Below are positions 61,006-64,000 of a stretch of DNA of 64,000 bases, piece by piece; positions within the stretch are counted from its first letter, which is position 1; every line of letters starts with the position of its first letter. A program made the position numbers and the translations under genes. The notes under the pieces were generated by a model. It had not been told where the DNA came from. It saw only the letters and a list, made by a program, of their open reading frames with translations, and did no database searches. Origin of the DNA: Galbula dea (Eukaryota > Chordata > Aves > Piciformes > Galbulidae). The stretch is taken from NCBI GenBank assembly GCA_013399015.1, contig VWZX01004666.1:2233603-2297602 (forward strand), in the 5' to 3' direction.

Positions 61006-64000
61006 ATATTTTGCATGTTTTCATTATGCTCCTTCACTAAACTCTGGTGAACATTTCTCCACTGTTGCCCTTTCTGTACCTTTGCACTGAGAAGGGTCTA
61101 AGCTTCATCTTAGTGTGTTAAATGCTCCCTTCACCTGTAAGGAAATCAATGGTACATACAGATTAGGGTTTTGTCTATTTCCCCACACCAAAATGTCTTC
61201 TTTTGATGTACAGTAATCTCCTCCTCCCTTGTTGTTTCTATCTTACCTATTTTTCCATTAAAACTTGACTTGTTCTTTACTTTTACACCAATGGAGTGCA
61301 CTGTGGAGATGATAAGGGTCACTTTTGCTTACTGTTCAGATGAGGGTGTGTCTTTGATCATCAGATCAATTCTCAAGTATGTAATCTTCCCTGAGAGCTT
61401 ACCTACACTCAGAGCTGCTGCTTTCTACTGCTTGTTCTCCCTTCCCTCTGAATGGTAAACCATGATTGCATTTGGACCATCTCTTTCATAACGTATTTTA
61501 CCCTTTTGTGATAGAGGCATTTTGGTTCAATATCCACACAAAGACAGGATATTGCAAGAAAGGAAGGTGATTTGATTGTCCACCTCTGAAATCATCCAAA
61601 CTGGATGACTTTGTGGAAGAGTTGCTTTGGTCAAAATCTTCAGGAGCAGGAAAATATCTGCAGCACAGAGGTACTCAAGCTATTTTTAAACAAGCTGGCT
61701 TTAGCACAGGAGAAACAGCATGAGGTGAGCTGTGCAGAGACACATGTTGCTGTAGTTTCAGTGCTTCTAACGATAGTTCAGTTAGCACTGTAATATGCTG
61801 TGGTTACTTTTGTGATTGCAGCACAGAGACACCAGCCTGTCACACAGCAAAGGACTTTCTATTGCTATCCCTTGACTTAATCAAATTCTGGTCATCTGGG
61901 TGAGAACTTGTGGAAATATCCAAAAGATGGGATTCATTATATTTATAATAGAAGATGGCAGAAAGTGATTTACCACTATGTGAACATGAGGCCTCTTGGC
62001 TGAGCTGTCCTTCTCCACAACTCCATTAGCAACATTAACTAGTAATGGGAGCTATCATGATGGTATATTCTTCAAATACTCTTCTTCCACCCACCCACAC
62101 CAACAGTTTGTAGTACCTGGTGATTACAGCCAAGATGCAGAGGCCTTTAGCCTTTTTTCTGTAAGTACTTGGGTATCACTTACTTATTGGGCACGGAACT
62201 AATTGAAGGGTAGTTAATGCCATCAAGCACTGGGATGTATTTATATTTTTAACTACATGTAAGTGATTATCAACATTATAAATAATTACAGTCTGCCTCC
62301 CAGCCCCTCTGCTCCATTCCACCCTGCTAATTGCAATGCTTAGATCTCAATGAGCTCATTATGTTTTGTCGATATTCAGCTCTTTGGCTTGCTCACTTAG
62401 TAGGGACCAGGGGAACGCAAATGGGAGCTAAAGATTGAAAATGCCAAGCTCCCAGGGATTTGAGTTAGTGATCATCACTCCTTCATCTCTATGCACAATT
62501 TATTCAGCACTCCACCTTCCCTAATAAATTATAGATTCCTCAAAGGAAAGCTTTGCCAAGGGATGGGCAATTGCCTTGCTCACGGGGGAACCCATTCTGT
62601 GCAGTATTGAGCATCTTTGACATCTGGTCCTGCAGGATTGGATCCCTCCTGCCCTTCCCCTCCACCCGTCTCTTCCACTCCTTTTGGGAAGCATTAACCT
62701 TTTCAATGTGATGTATGCGAAAGGGCGACAGTCAGCAGTGGCAGTTCCTAATGGATTCTGGTTGGTTGGTTGGTTGGTTGTCTGAACTGCCTGCAATGCT
62801 GTGCAGACCTCTTGGAAAAGCAAGCCAGAGTGCAACCAATATTTTAATTAGCAGCAAAAGGCAAGAAAGGCTTTTAAAGAAGATCAGTGTTTGAATTCAG
62901 GAGCAGATGAATGTGGGGCAGGGGACTTGGGATTTAGGCCAGCTGAAGATGATAGGATGTAATGACTTTAAGGAGAGGCTGAATTTTCAATCACAGGCCA
63001 TACTGATGAGTGGTGAGATAGTTATGCTGGTCTTTTGGGGCTTGTGGGCTTCAAGAAGGGGTGAATTTGTGTCTCTTACTATTCTTCCTGGCAGTGCAAA
63101 AGGAGTAGAAACTTCTCATACCTGCCTTGCCAAAGACTGAGAAAAACCCTAGTGGAGAGTGCTACTATCCAAGATTTGAACCTAAGGAATTGAGTTACAC
63201 AGGCAACCATTTTTCCCACCCCTCTCTCCTCAAGAGGATAGGTTCTACCTTCCCCTCTCCTGATAGATGTTTTCCTAATTCTGTCTTAAGATCGGGATGC
63301 TGCAGGAGATATTTTTTCTAGTACTTCACTAGCCTTATCACTAGAAATCTTGCCCCAAAATCTAATCTCAATCTGGTTTATTGTAAATTAAGACCATTTG
63401 TTTCTCGTCCCATCAGCAGCAGATGCAGAAAAGTTTATTCTATCCTATAGAAGCCTTTACTTATTTCAGTTTTTCCTCCTCAAGCTTTCTGGACTTCTGA
63501 TCATCTGTTTGAAAGCCCTTAAAATCCCCAGAAAATCAAGCTGAAATGAACTAACTTCAGGAGTGGCAAAGTCTAACTCAGCTTTGTGACTCCACAGCCA
63601 AATGCTGCTTCTCACAACAGCCTGGGACACAGCTGGGAGTTCAGCCATCCAGCTTTGCAGTGACCAGAGATGGCTGCTCAGTGAAGAGCATCAGTCAATC
63701 TCAGCCCTCTGCATCAAGGTCGACAGCTGCAGCAAACATTCTTTGGCACCCACGAGTGAATAATATTCCCCAGTGATTCAGTGTGAACACCAGTGTCAGA
63801 AGTGGATCTAAGAAGGAGCAGCTCTCTCCAGGTCATGCAGAGGTTGATGCTGCTGTGTCACCTTAGCTGTGGATCAGTAAGGATTCTCTAGGATGATACT
63901 GGCGCTTGTGAACAGAGGTAAATAACTGCTGCTGGAATTATTTCTTCTTCATAATATGGAGAGAGAAAGGCAACACAAGCAGATGGTGAGACTGTGCCAA
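61006..64000 (+). other. AGBL4: AGBL4 intron, right edge of window
   Basis: No exon or recognisable mobile element is seen. A (GTTG)5 run lies at 62761-62780. The stretch 62210-62560 is AT-rich with CTGCTAATTGCAATG and AAATAATTACAG and looks like a candidate conserved non-coding element. Confidence 0.45.
62761..62780. repeat. (GTTG)5 microsatellite
   Basis: Five perfect GTTG units. Confidence 0.95.

Noticed and set aside
60109..61050. Three long open frames of 250-313 codons on both strands
   Set aside because: They are created by the stop-free 12-bp tandem repeat. The peptides are 4-residue repeats and the flanks show no coding signal.
1346..64000. Search for the next AGBL4 exon (expected to encode a MKLGRNVARTF-like segment) and for nested BEND5 exons
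   Set aside because: No matching peptide or splice context was seen by eye in any frame; absence is not proven for very short exons.

Overview
This window looks like nuclear DNA from a bird, most likely a neoavian and possibly a songbird. Two CR1 tails with the typical avian reverse-orientation start (TCACAGAATCACAGAATG and similar), several older CR1 pieces and a solo endogenous-retrovirus LTR of a type widespread in Neoaves support this. There are no CpG islands, operons, tRNA or rRNA genes, CRISPR arrays or bacterial features. Gene density is extremely low.

The only protein-coding sequence I can support is one 163-bp internal exon at 1183-1345 on the + strand. It encodes part of the C-terminal half of the catalytic domain of cytosolic carboxypeptidase 6 (AGBL4/CCP6), including the YTLE motif that carries the catalytic glutamate of M14 carboxypeptidases. 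The rest of the window reads as the flanking introns: 1-1182 upstream and about 62.6 kb downstream. This fits AGBL4, which has very large introns in vertebrates. I found no second AGBL4 exon and no exon of BEND5, the gene nested inside AGBL4 in mammals, but a short exon could escape reading by eye.

Layout: 70-185 CR1 tail (-); 1183-1345 AGBL4 exon; 1952-2384 solo LTR (+) with a perfect 5-bp target duplication; 7.9 kb, 16.0 kb, 32.5 kb, 34.6 kb, 43.2 kb and 56.0-56.4 kb ancient MIR-like or other old amniote repeat candidates; 20.3-21.0 kb a diverged direct repeat; 23.5-23.8 kb CR1/L3 reverse-transcriptase remnant (-) with a duplicated motif; 28.1 kb possible CR1 tail; 47.9-48.35 kb CR1 ORF2 C-terminal remnant (+); 50.15-50.27 kb CR1 tail (-); 52.98-53.09 kb CR1 endonuclease N-terminal remnant (+); 60325-60972 a flawless array of 54 copies of a 12-bp pyrimidine repeat; AT-rich, homeodomain-motif-rich stretches (32.1, 35.6, 42.55, 57.6 and 62.3 kb) that may be conserved intronic regulatory elements.

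I see no convincing undescribed gene system. The points most worth checking are the weak exon donor at 1346 competing with a strong donor at 1412 that would retain an in-frame stop, the perfect 12-bp array, the scrambled CR1 reverse-transcriptase fragment, and the candidate regulatory clusters. The long open frames at 60.1-61.05 kb are by-products of the 12-bp repeat, not genes.
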